A DNA stretch of 64,000 nucleotides, from NCBI GenBank assembly GCA_027924585.1, contig BSBM01000036.1, forward strand, positions 310,001 through 374,000. Direction: 5' to 3'. Positions 33,557 to 45,479 of this stretch are shown here, piece by piece. How positions within the stretch are numbered: position 1 is the stretch's first letter; the number at the start of each line of letters is the position of its first letter. The DNA comes from Larix kaempferi (lineage: Eukaryota > Streptophyta > Pinopsida > Pinales > Pinaceae). A program made the translations under genes and the position numbers. The notes below the pieces were generated by a model, which did not search any database, was not told the DNA's origin, and saw only the letters and a program-made list of their open reading frames with translations.

Positions 33557-34605
33557 TGTAAAAAATTCTGTGGTTTCTCAATCATGGTTTCAAGTTTAAT
33601 TTAGAGCATAAAGTTTAATGCCCAACCCCATTCATGTCATGACTGCTGCAAATGGAATTTCACTCATAAACCAATTCTGTAGCTTGAAACACTATGAGAA
33701 TTTTACCAATTTAATGATCAGAAAATATAAACAGTCACACACATAAAAATATTTCAGACTCGGTGTCTTTGGGCAATGCCCCAGGAAAAACCACCATGGG
33801 GGAAAACCTGTGAGAAAGAGTTATAGTTTTATTTCTTCAATGAAAAATACAGCAGTATGAATACACAGTAAACACTACTTATCTCTACATACAGAGACCA
33901 CTTTCCAGCCTTGAAGACAGTGCCAAAACAGCCTCAATTTCTGTGCCAAAGCTGCCTCGAAATGCATGCTGAAGGTATTGTATGGACTGTCTGCAACTGT
34001 ATGGTTTCCTCCTTGAAACTCGTGTTCAGTATGGTCTGCTATCCTCGGTTTTTGTGCCTCTGATCCAGTATTTAATTACCTTGAGTTTTGTGCCTTTCTC
34101 AGTCTTGAAATTTGTGTCCTGCTACAGGACTGCATTGTACGACTACGGATTGCTCATAAATGCTGTACCTGCCCTCGAAAATCATGCCAGCAGTATTGGA
34201 AAGCGTGCTGCTGATTCTCACCTTGATTTTTGTGCTGTTTAACTGCTGTACGAACTGCCTAGGAATTCGTGCCCTTGGTTTTCTCTCTCTCTAGCTCGAA
34301 CTCTCCTCTGAAGAACTCGATTTGCTCTCCAAATCTATTGAAAGAATGAATGCCCCTTCTCATTCCCCTTTTCCTTTTTGCTTTCTCACCTAGGGTATCT
34401 GAATGGTCACAATATCAAGGGCCCACATTGAATCTTGTGATCTTAGATCAATGGACGAGATTAAATCACTTTCTCTCCATAAATAATTATTTTCATTCAA
34501 CTCCCACTTAAATAAATCAAAAAGTCACTTTATGACTCTAAAATGAAATTAATTACACATCTCATGTAATTGATGCAAGGGTCATGTTACTTTTCCCCTT
34601 TTAGT
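33557..34605 (-). repeat. E1 left (3') LTR, cut at 34605
   Basis: It aligns with 37683-38720 (TGTAAAAAATTCTGTGGTTT, then AGTTTAATTTAGAGCATAAA, to TTACTTTTCCCCTTTTAG). The last ~55 bp of the LTR (TGGCTTAGGCACAAAG onward) are absent, because R1-B follows directly. Confidence 0.9.
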
Positions 34606-36055
34606 GAGGGAGACAGCTTTCGGAAGATTTCTGCTGCTGGTGTGCATCTCGGCGGACAACAATGAGGAAAGAGAGCCTCATTATATAACAAAACAAGAGC
34701 ACACCCTACCCTAATTCGAATTGGCATAGAATGGAACCAATGGCACTTAACACAAACTCGAATTGCCATCAAAATCTCAATCAACATCAAGTCAATGCCA
34801 AGTTTTGGAGTTAACTCCACCAAACAAATCGAGTTGCAATGAATGAGATGAGGAGGTGGCCTCCACCTTGGCAAGGTGCCCCTCATCTCTACCTTGGAAG
34901 TATCACCATGCGAATAGGTATGTGCCAAGTGTAAACTCGAGCTCCAAGAAGAGGTTGACGTGAGGATATCAAGGAATTCGAATATGCCACATAACACAAG
35001 TTTGGAGTGTAGTGGGTGGAGGTAACATGAGTTATGAAAGGAGCCAATGCTTTGTGATTGTACAAATCAAGGATGGCACCTACCATATCCATTAATGCAA
35101 CCAACAACCCAATAACCATGTGCCAACACATCAAATCGAATTCTTGGTGAAGGAGGGCGAATTCTCTTGAAGGAGATCTCTTTCAGTGACTGGATACTGA
35201 ACTGAATGTCAACTGAGTTGATTGGAATCTTCATAAATGCCAGGTACCATGTCAATTAGCCTTTTATTTTAATCCATTTGGATTATTTTTGAGAGATTTG
35301 GATTATCTCCAAATATTCAATTTTTAATATTTTAATTAATAATTTCTCTGTAAATGGCTTTTTTGAGAAATTATTGATTATGAGGCTGAATTGACATCCG
35401 AAACTTAGGATAAACTGGTCCGGGGATCATGAATGATTTTTGGCTTAAGGTTGGAGCCTTCAATCGCTGAGTTCAGATCCCGGATGACTGACATATTACA
35501 AATTGAAATTTTTCCATTTAAATTATGGAAAAATTTATTAAAAAATAGAAAACAATTAAAAAACCCAAAACCGGAGGACCCGGTAAAATTTTTTCGAAAT
35601 TTTTTCAAAGGGTTCTATGGACCTAGGACATGACCAAAACCTATTCTAATAGTGTCTAGTAGGCTTATATACATCAGTTGGACTCTAATAACCCCCCATG
35701 GCTAAAATTTTCAAAATCAGGCATTCCAGCTTTGGAGGAAGCGGGAGAAAACCTCATCGATTATAGCTCGGCTATAGGCAAAGTATAATTGACAAGGGAA
35801 AAAACTCCCTGGAATACCTTAGTTGCTTAATCAAGTCATGGGGAACCGAGACACTCAGAATCCTACTAGCACACTTTATTACAAACCCCATGGGGCCATG
35901 GTCATGTTGACTGAACAACAAAACTGACTAGCCAAAATTGGCTAGGCACAAATGCTGGATCATCTGATACACTGGAGTACAAACATTCATCATGTTTGTC
36001 AAATGGCGGCTCTTCAGATAATCCAACTATGGTACAAAAAGTTGGTAACAAGGCT
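34606..36055 (-). repeat. LTR-like repeat R1, copy B, inside E1
   Basis: It is the reverse-orientation match of R1-A. It starts with the 57-bp block shared with 31808-31865 and ends near CCAAAATTGGCTAGGCAC...ATCTGATAC. Both sides abut E1, but at points of E1 that are several kb apart in an intact Copia (LTR on one side, pre-integrase on the other). The event therefore combined insertion with deletion. Confidence 0.65.
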
Positions 36056-37640
36056 GAAACAAGAGCTTGTACAGTTTCCCACATTTGACTCCAATCGCTA
36101 AAGGTGTAGATGGACTTGATCCCTTAGGAAAAACGTGCACATGCCCATCAAGGAAGTACACTCTAAATCCCATATGCTCGATCGTGGGAACTGAAATCAA
36201 TTTCTTCAGCTCAGGGACATACAAGACATCCTTCAAATTCATGGGCTCCATGGACTCCCTCTGAAAGGTGATAGTCCCTTGCCGAACTGCTCTGGCAATC
36301 ATGGCATCTCCCAACACCACCTCCAGATCCAAACCTATTTTTGTAAACTCTGAAAAACATATCTCGCACACCTGTCATATGGCTAGAAGCTCCACTATCA
36401 ATGTACCAGGTGCATGTGGTAGAAGATGCACTCAAAGAATGGCCAACCAATAGTGAGTACTCTATCTCATCCTCTACATCAATGCTGGTAATGGATGCCC
36501 GATGCTCTCTCTGAATGACCAACACATAGAGAAAACTCTTTCTTGAACCGCACTGCATACTCATCAATCTCAGCTGAAGCTGCAGTTTGCTGTTACTTCT
36601 TCTTCTTCTTGTTCGGGCACTGTGCAACATAGTGCCAAACCCCTGGAAAGCAAAGCACTTGACTTTGCTCAAACCTTTCATTTGATCACCACCCTACTGC
36701 TTAGCCCCACCCTTGGGACCCTTCTTGGACTTCTTCTTCTTCCCCTTAGCTGTAAAATCCACACTCTCCTCATCATCCTTACTGTGTGATGAACTGCCCT
36801 GCACATATCCTCTCCAGGTCTCCTCCTAAAGAAAGTCATCCCAGGAAGGCATGTTCTCCCTAGCCACAATGGCCTCCACAAACACAACCCATGGCTTGGC
36901 CACGCCATTCAAGGCTGTCCACACTAGTTCATGACCAGGTACAACCTCCCCAACTGCCCCAAACTCGTCTCTCACTTGTGTGATCCTCGTAAGGTAAGAT
37001 GTAACATTTTCAGATTTAGCCATTCTGATGCTTTTCAACTTCTCTCTCAGTACCATCTTCCGGTTTTCATTGGAACTTAGGTACAATTTGGTTAAGGCAT
37101 CCCACATTTGATAAGCATAATCCTTACCGGTCACATGCGGGATCACATAGTCCTTCACTGCATCAAGGATAATTCTCTTAACCTTGATGTCCTTCTTGTT
37201 TAAGGTTGCCAACGCTGCTGCATCTGTAGCTGCGGGTACCACCACTGGAATAGTTGTTCACTATGTCCCACAACTCATTCTCCTGCAAAATCAACACAAT
37301 CCTTGCTTTCCAAGGACTGAAATTGGCTGCCCTGTCCAACCTGTCCTTCACTGCATCAAGGATAATTCTCCTAACCTTGATGTCCTTCTTGTTTAAGGTT
37401 GCCAACGCTATTGCATTTGTAGCCATGGGTACCACCATTGGAATAGTTGTTCACTATGTCCCACAACTCATTCTCCCGCAAAATCAACACAATCCTTGCT
37501 TTCCAAGGACTGAAATTGGCTGCCCTGTCCAACCTGTCCTCCAACCTCAACCTAGTGGCCATCTCACTGAAAAATGCAAGTCCAACAACTCTGCTTGGTG
37601 AACAAAAGAAATGTCTCTCTCAAGTCTGAAAATCATTGCT
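36056..37640 (-). pseudogene. E1 Gag and protease
   Basis: Reading leftward from the PBS, Gag begins near 37560 (LEDRLDRAANFSPWKARIVL). A 193-bp tandem duplication breaks the frame. Gag continues as KDYVIPHVTGKDYAYQMWDA and ALNGVAKPWVVFVEAIVARE to a TAG at 36826. The knuckle VKCFAFQGFG has lost its second Cys. Protease WYIDSGASSHMTGVRDMFF is near 36370-36420, followed after a frameshift by LEVVLGD...DVLYVPELKK and GKLYKLLFQP at about 36060. Related E2 has the same order, so E1 and E2 belong to one family. Confidence 0.85.
37151..37536 (-). repeat. 193-bp tandem duplication in E1 Gag
   Basis: TCCTTCACTGCATCAAGGAT occurs at 37151 and 37344; both copies run through GTTGTTCACTATGTCCCACA and TGGCTGCCCTGTCCAACC. 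The length is not a multiple of three, so it destroys the Gag frame. Confidence 0.92.
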
Positions 37641-37670
37641 CTGTAAATCTGCTCCCTTGTCTTTAATTTA

Positions 37671-37682
37671 GCTTTGATACCA
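37671..37682 (-). other. Primer-binding site of E1
   Basis: The minus strand reads TGGTATCAAAGC, one base from the canonical initiator-Met PBS, and abuts the TGTAAA start of the right LTR. Confidence 0.88.
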
Positions 37683-38774
37683 TGTAAAAAAATCTGTGGT
37701 TTCCCATTCCCAGTTTCAAGTTTAATTTAGAACATAAAGTTTAATGCCCAACCCCATTCATGTCCTGACTGCTGCAAATGGAATTTTACTCGTAAACCAA
37801 TTCTGTAGCTCGAAACACTATAAGAATTTTACCAATTTAATGAGCAGAAAATATAAACAGTCACACACATAAAAATCTTTCAGACTCAGTGTTTTTGGGC
37901 AATGTCCCAGGAAACCCCCCCATGGGGGAAAACCCGTGGGCGAGATTTATAGTTTTATTTCTTCCTTAATGAAAAATACAGCAGTATGAATACATAGTAA
38001 ACACTACTTATCTCAACCCATAGAGACCACTTTCCAGCCTTGAAGACAGTGCCAAAACAACCTCGATTTCTGTGCCAAAGCAGTCCTGGAATGCGTGCTG
38101 AAGGTACTGTATGCAACTGTACGGTTTCCTCCTCGAAATGCATGCTCAGTACAGTCTGGTTTTTGTGCCTCTGCTCCAGCATTTAATTACCTCGAATTTC
38201 GTGTCTTTCTCAGTCTTGAAGTCCGTGCCCCTCTGCTACAGGACTGTGCTACGGACTGCTCATAAATGCTGTACCTGCCCTCGAAAATCATGCCAAAAAT
38301 ATTGGGAAGCATGCGGTTGATTCTCACTTTGATTTTCATGCTATTTAACTGCTGTACGAACTGCCTAGGAATTCATGCCCTTTGATCTCTCTCTCTTTCT
38401 CTCTCCTCTAGCTTGACCTCTCCTCTCAAGAACTTGACTTGCTCTCCAAATCTCTTGGAAGAATGAATGCCTCTTCTCATGCCCCTTTGCCTTTTTATTT
38501 TCTCACCTAGGGTAGCTGAATGTTTACAAGATCAAGGGCCCACATTGAATCTTGTGATATTAGATCAAAGGACGAGATTAAATCACTTTCTTGCCATAAA
38601 TAATTATTTTCATTCAAATCCCACTTAAATAAATAAAAAAGTCACTTTATGACTCTAAAATGAAATTAATTACACATCTCATGTAATTGATGCAAGGGTC
38701 ATGTTACTTTTCCCCTTTTAGTGGCTTAGGCACAAAGTCACTAGGGGAACACTTACCTAGGTACAAAATCAACA
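37683..38774 (-). repeat. E1 right (5') LTR, complete
   Basis: It runs from TGTAAAAAAATCTG to GGTACAAAATCAACA, 1092 bp, with TG...CA ends. The interior (38030-38370) is built of variants of CCTCGAAATTTGTGCC, as in the other LTRs of this family. Confidence 0.88.
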
Positions 38775-38976
38775 TTGTTGACAACAACGGTGTTATAAAT
38801 TACAATTACTACTGGTATCGATTTCTTATGTGAATGTTTGGCTATTTCAATCAGGTTTATTGCATATGATCCTTTAATTGGATGCAAAGCTGGTCTGCTA
38901 GGTTGGTTAGCATGCTGTCGTAAATACACTAGGAAAATAAATTAGTGTTGTCAGGAAGGGATTTCATGCTCGTACT

Positions 38977-40170
38977 TGAAAATTTTTGTAACCCCAACCC
39001 GGTTTCAAGTTTAATTTTTCACATGAAGTTTAAGGCCCAAACCCCATGACTGCATATTAGCTTCAATGCATAAAAAATTAATTTTTCTTGAAATACATGG
39101 AATTTTTTTCATCTTTAAACTACTTAGAAATTTTATGACAACCAAACCACAAAATTTAAAGACTCAGAGTTTTAGCCAAATAGGTTCGGGAAAAACCCTG
39201 AGGGAAAACCTGATAGGAGAGAGAAATTTTATTCTTTCAGAGAAATTACAAAAATTTACAGTAGTACTTATCTTGATTCTCAACCAATTTCTTCTTGAAA
39301 TTTGTGCCAAACTGTCACAATACGACCTGCTGAAAATTTCTGTCCTTTTCCTTGAAATTTGTGCCCAAAAGACTGCTGTTGACCTCACATGTGCAGCCTT
39401 GATTTCTGTGCAAAAACAGTCCCTCGAATTCTGTGCAAGACAGTCCCTCGAATTATGTGCATAAGAACAATAGTTTGTTGTCTCGAAAATTGTGCAATCT
39501 GTACGACCTGCTGACTGTACCTCACCTCGAAATTTGTGCCTAAACTCAACCTCGATTTCTGTGTAGCTGTATACTTTGGTACTGTACAACCTGCCTCGAT
39601 TTTTGTGCACTTTAAAACTGCTGTGCAATGCCTCAAAAACTGTGCCCTTGTCTTGGGAATCATGCCTCTCACAAGCTCCTTGGGATTCGTGCCAGTTTTT
39701 GTCTTCTTTTTCCCTAGGTCGAATTCTCTTCAAAACCCTAGTCTTCTCTTCTCTCCTTTCTCCTCTTCTCTCTTGCTCTCCAAATCTCTTAGATCACAAT
39801 GATTGAATGAATGCCTCAATCCCTAGTTTTTCCCATTTTTGTTCATGGTAACTTCTTCTTGAGATTCAATGGCCAAGATTAGATCTTGGCTCAATGAAAT
39901 CTAAGGCTCACATAAAAGGCTCATTAATAATTTAATAAATGAATTTAATGCACTTTTCACTTAAGTACATTAATGACCCTTTTAATTTCTCCTCCACTTT
40001 ATTTCTCATAAAGTCAATTAAAATTAGAACCATGAGCAAACTTTATAAAGTGACTTTAAAATTATAAAGTGCTTCTCAATTTAATAAAGTGACTAGGGAC
40101 CACTTTTAATGTTTTATCCACCCCTAGGCATCACAAGGTGGAAAAGCACTTCCTTGGTACTTTTTCAACA
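38977..40170 (-). repeat. E2 left (3') LTR
   Basis: It runs from TGAAAATTTTTGTAACCCCA to ACTTTTTCAACA, 1194 bp. It holds at least ten degenerate CTCGAAATTTGTGCC units between 39290 and 39690. Confidence 0.92.
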
Positions 40171-42005
40171 CTCCCTCTTACTGAGGAAGGTGTTCTTCAC
40201 AACCCCCAACTTATCTTTGAAGTGAATGTGCTTTCCTCTCCCCAAAGATTTTGTTAGGATGTCTTCCACCTGCTCCTCAGTGGAAATGTACCGTAACTCA
40301 ACAGTTCCTCTCTGAACATAGTCTCTGATGAAGTGATATTTGATCTCTATATGCTTTGACCTGTCATGGAATACTGGATTCTCAGAGAGCTTGATGCAAC
40401 TTTGATTGTCACAGTAAATAACTATAGGTCTCAACTAGCCTAGCCACAATGCCTCGCAACTAGCCTGACTAGATGCCATATACTTAGCCTCTGCAGAACT
40501 CATTGCAACTGACTTTTGCTTCCGACTGAACTATGACATTGCTGCCGAGCCCAAACTATAGCAACAATCGGAAGTACTCTTCCGGTCCGCCACACTGCCT
40601 GCCCAATCTGAATTTGTGTAGCCAATCAAATCAACTCCATCTGACCTCCTGTAGTCCATAACATAGTCCACTGTCGCAACAAGGTACCTCAATACATGTT
40701 TTGCGGCTATCTAATGCACTCTCCTAGACTCCATCATGAACTGATTGAGTGTGTTCATCGCAAAACAGAAATTTGGTCTGGTGTTGACTAGATACATCAA
40801 CGATCCTCTGAGCTGACGGTATAAGGTAGGATCCACCAACTCTCCCTTAGAAGCATGAAGCTTCTTCCAGTTGGTGATCATAGGTGTGGACATCGGTTTG
40901 CAGCCCTCCATCCGAAATCTCCTCAGAACATCAGCTGCATATTTTCCTTGCCCTAGGAAAACATGTCCATCCTTCTACCAAATCTCCATCACTAAATAAT
41001 AGTGCATTAGCCCAAGATCAATCATCTCAAACTCTGAAGCAAGATCCTTCTTACAAGCTGTAATACGATGCTCTTCTCCTATGATAAACAAGTCATCAAC
41101 ATACAGCAGAAGAATGAGTGGATCACCTCCAACCACAATGAAATATTGGTTGGGATCAACCTCACTCTTCTGAAATCCAATCGACAACAAGTAAGAATCA
41201 ATCCTCGAATACCAAGCTCGAGGAGCTTGCTTCAGTCCATACAAGGCCTTTTTCAGCCTGCACACATGAGAATCTCTCCCATGAACCTCAAACCCCTATG
41301 GCTGCTCTAAGTACATCTCCTCATGTAAAAGACCATTGAGAAATGCGGTCTTCACATCCATTTGGTGGATCTTCCAACCCATCTCTGCTACTATGGAAAT
41401 CACTGCTCTGATTGAGGAATATCGAGCAACCAACGCAAAGGTCTTGTCATAGTCTACTCCCTCTACCTGTGAGAACCCTCGTGCCACAAAACAAGCCTTG
41501 TACTTCTCAATATTGCCATTTGTAGCATGTTTGATCTTGTAGAGCCACTTGGAAGTCACAACTGACTTCCCCTCCGATCTTGGAACTATTTCCCACACAT
41601 CATTCTTCATGATAGAATTGTACTCTTCCATCATGGAATCTTTCCAAACTTGATGTGTGAAAGTAGAAGGCTTTGACTCATGCAAGCTGGTCACCATTGC
41701 CATATAACTGGAAAACCTCTCTGGTGCTCTACTCTCTCTAACCTCCCTCTTGGGTGGCCCCACAGACTCCTCAGCTTCCTTCACAAATTCTTCAAGCCAA
41801 CTTGGCTTTCTCTTCCTGGAAGTAGCTTCCTGTGGAAGGTCTGTTATCACACTATCTCTAGCTGTCGATGGTAGGCGTCCCAACAGGGATGGTAGAGGGG
41901 AACAACTAGGAAGGTGTAACAAGCCATATCCAGGTCCTTCGCTCAAATGAACGGAAGTCACACCCGACAAGGCTACTGTCGCTTTAGACGAGGCACTTGG
42001 CCAAG
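40165..42005 (-). pseudogene. E2 reverse transcriptase and RNase H
   Basis: From right to left: the linker PSWLEEFVKEAEES, then RT with WKDSMMEEYNSIMKNDVWEI, the palm Asp in QMDVKTAFLNG near 41335, and LKKALYGLKQAPRAWYSRID. The catalytic LLYVDDLFIIG is near 41085-41110 and MEGCKPMSTPM near 40880-40910. The RNase H end has YCDNQSCIKLSENPVFHDRS and HIEIKYHFIRDYV (40165-40434). TAG stops at 40975 and 41296 stand where the sister element E4 has Gln; another stop is at 40711. The reading frame ends in the first bases of the LTR, as is usual for Copia. Confidence 0.92.
40171..40186 (-). other. E2 polypurine tract
   Basis: The minus strand reads CCTCAGTAAGAGGGAG immediately before the LTR start TGTTGAAAAAG. 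The same tract precedes the E4 LTR (57866-57881). Confidence 0.75.
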
Positions 42006-45000
42006 TCAAGGGGGAGACCCCGCTCAACCAGTGATGGTTGAGAGACAACAAATACACCAAAACCCAAAAGAATAATAAATAAAAAAACAAAGAATGAGTG
42101 TAGATTAGCTCCTGAGTCGAGTTTCAGCCTATTTGATGGACACAAGCAGTGAGATAACGGTAATGTGATAAGTGACCAGCAATAGATTATGATAAATGAA
42201 ATGGATTTAGATGGTTGAAAGTCAACTAAGCAACAAATAATGCAAGAAGTGATTAATAAATGAAAATCTGCCCAAGGGAGAGATTGTTTCTGAGACTGGT
42301 GGACGTAGGGCAGCATAAAACTAGTGTTTATATTCACTTCCAGCTATTGACACTTGATTTCCCTAAGGTGAAATGACAATATGAATCCAAATCAAGAGTA
42401 CCCAGAACCCCCAAATGACCCAAATCAGCTGAAAGAGAAAAACGCCCTAGAGGGGCATTTTTGGCAAAATGACCAGTGCTAGACCTATGGATAAATGGAG
42501 TTTGATGGATTTGAAACTTTAGATTTAAGCATTTAAGTACGAATAATAAGCGGGTTTTCAATATAAAAAGGTTTTGATGGTTGGAAATTAAGTTATCAAT
42601 TTTTAGGGTTTTCTTTAATGTATTGCAGCTTAACATTCACAATGGAAATGGAAATAAGAGAAACAAGCAGAGATTGCCTACCTGAAATAATGAAGATGAA
42701 GGAGCTTGATGATGAAAACAAATGCTGAAGCCCAAGTGTTGAGAAGTTATGCGTTTCCCTTAGCGTTCGGAGCAGCCTGATGACCAAGTGCGCCCTTGTA
42801 CCTGCCAGAGAGAGAGGTAAGTCAGAAACTATGGCAAATAGCAAGGAAATATCAACAAGTAAACGACAAATGATGAAGAAAAGCAAGATAACAAGTGTAA
42901 GTTTACTTCCCTTTGCTGAAACCCGGAGAGAGAGCACAACGTGGAGCTGCTGGCTCAAGAGCTGCGTCCCCCTCTGATGGTCGTTTTCACCTGCAGATTC
43001 GTTTTGGCCAAGGATGGATAGAGACACCGCATAAACACTCAACATTGCACCAGCAATATGCTAATAATCAACACCAAAGCACTTCAACACCATATACACA
43101 AGTAGATCGGAAGAAATGTCTCTCTATTCACAAGTCACAAGTTTACAAAAATGCCAAGAGGAGCAACAATGGAGTGAGCTCATTCTCTTATAGAGATGGC
43201 TCAAAACCTAGCCTCATTCCCCCCAAAACCAATGGCTGGGATTAACTCTCCCATTTGCCAAATCGAGGGTGGAGATGAGCTCATGGAGGGGGGTGTGAAT
43301 TGCCCCAAGAGAAGTGCACAAGTGGAGAGGGGTACCCTTGTAGGGCCCATACAATAATCAAATAATGTGCTAGGGGGTGTCTATGTGATGTTTTAGCCCC
43401 CTAGCTAATACATCATGGCCCCACACCAAATACAACATGCAAATCGAATTTCCCCTAAGTGGAGAAAACGCCTCTCATGGGCAATTCGTACCATATGAAG
43501 AGATGGGCCAATGGAGGGACCCACAACACATCAATACCATGTCAAACATTACCAATTTACCTTAGGAATCACCCTTTACTTTGCTGGCCATTGATTTTCA
43601 CCCTTTGCTATAGTTGCCTTTGTCAATTTTTTGATTTTCCATGTATTTTTATTGCTGGTTTATACTGCTGAAGATGTAATTTGGGCTTTTGACCCATCTA
43701 AAGTGCCCGGATTGCCGAACCGTCTGCTGCAATGTGATCGTGGACCCCAAAAATAGTAGGAATGACCACTTGAATGACCCCGATCCATCACTTAGGCATT
43801 ATTTGCCCAAAATCCATGATTTTTAATTAAAACAGGTCATTAATGACCAGTAATAATTAAAAATCTTACAAACGCCTCGATCTTTTTGCATTCTGTAACT
43901 TGGAGGCTCATATGGGTCCCCTGTAGATAATAATTGACCAAAATCGAAATTCCAGTCGCAACATTTTTTTGGGCCCATTTTTGTCCTGGTCAACCTAGTT
44001 TGACCAAGTCAAATCTGGTCAACAATAGTGCTAGCTGAATACCTGTATGCAATCATGGAGTAAAAGGCTTCCTTATACAAGTTAGTACATTACTAAACAA
44101 TATGATAATAATATGGTGATAAAAAACTGCATTAAATCTCGGAAAATACAAGGCCCCAGGTGAGGTGGGCCCACAACAACCAAAAAGACTCAACTGCTAT
44201 GCACAACCTATAGAATTGACCACCTAGCTGACTTTGGGTGATGTGGAATACATGGCGAAGGATAAGGGATGACAAGGATGAGGGTCGTGTGACCTTTTGG
44301 ATAACTCGGGGAAAGCGGGGTCCACTGAGATAAGTATACCATGACAAAACACGGGGAAGGGCGGTGCCTCACAAATGGGAATAGTGCAGGGAAATCGCCA
44401 TTGGTCATCTAACAAGTATCTCACAACTCACATTCGTGCCCGAAGACTCTATGAGGTACTTTTCTAGAGCCGCCAAACTGGGTGTCCGGCAAACCGTAAC
44501 TTGAGACTCTAGGGGACAATCTTGAGCTTGTCCCTTGCTCCCTCTCACCTCCTTGCCCCGCAGGACTAGGTGAGGAAAATAACCACTACAAATGCTGACA
44601 TGTATGGGTGACCTGTGTCCATGTGTGTTTATAAACACATTGCATGGATTTTACAATGAGTTTCATACTTAGCCCTTTTTTGGCTAGATTTACATTTACA
44701 AAAAGCCTTTTTGGCTTGCTTTACATTTCTTCATTTCTTCAATTTACATCAAGGCCCTTTTGGGCTACATACATATCTTAATAGATATCATCATGGTGCT
44801 CATACTACAAAGTAATGGGAGTGAGCAATACATGCTTCAATGACCAATGGGGAACACCCGGTGAGGCTACACAATCCTAACTGCATTGCAACATCGGGGT
44901 CAACCGACAGGAGCAAATCCCAGGTTTGAGAGTGCATCTCACACACTAAAGAGCCGAGGCACAATAGACAGGGAATCATAGCATACTCAGAGATGAGTGG

Positions 45001-45470
45001 GGAAAGGTATCCTCCAAGTCACAAATCGGGATCCAAGTCGGGAAAGTACATCATGTATGAGTCGGATGGATGGAGAAGGTGAAGGTGGATCCAAAGTCAG
45101 CTCCCTAGGGGGACTAAATGACCAAGTCTATACCAAGAGTAGGGGTGTAACCTGGTGTGCATATAACAGGAGCCTACTAGGAAGGGGTGGACTGACATCA
45201 CCAAGGGTCCAATCACATCATAAAAAATAGCTAGGTCACCAAATCAATCATCATATGTAGAGTTAGTGTACTATCATGTATAAACAAGTCTAAGCAACAA
45301 TCATGAGCAATATATATCAAATGCAATACCTGCCGCACCATATACCTGCTGCTGAGGCTGTCTCTGAACTGGATCTTTGCTGAATCCGGGCACAAATAAT
45401 AAACCAGCAATACTCTGTGATAGTCTCAATAAAAAAAAAGACTAGGCAACTGTCTCAATGGGCTTATATC
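42006..45470. other. 3.4-kb non-coding insertion splitting E2
   Basis: E2 coding sequence stops near 45480 (end of the integrase-RT spacer) and resumes near 42000. The DNA between is unrelated to Copia and holds no recognised domain. It has AT-rich parts, runs such as GGCCCTTTTGGGCT and GCCTTTTTGGC (44680-44780), and the style of a long LTR. Exact ends were not resolved, and no target duplication could be proven. It may be a solo LTR or a non-autonomous element. Confidence 0.6.
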
Positions 45471-45479
45471 AAAGCTTGG

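Larger units (their letters stand above)
33557..38774 (-). mobile_element. Copia element E1 (LTR pair, internally deleted)
   Basis: It has two LTRs in the same orientation (33557-34605 and 37683-38774), a PBS next to the right one, and an internal part with only Gag and protease. Flanking 5-mers TTATT (33552-33556) and TTGTT (38775-38779) match at 4 of 5 bases, consistent with an aged target duplication. Integrase, RT and RNase H are missing; in their place lies R1 copy B. The element sits 211 bp behind exon 2, antisense to the gene. Confidence 0.88.
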
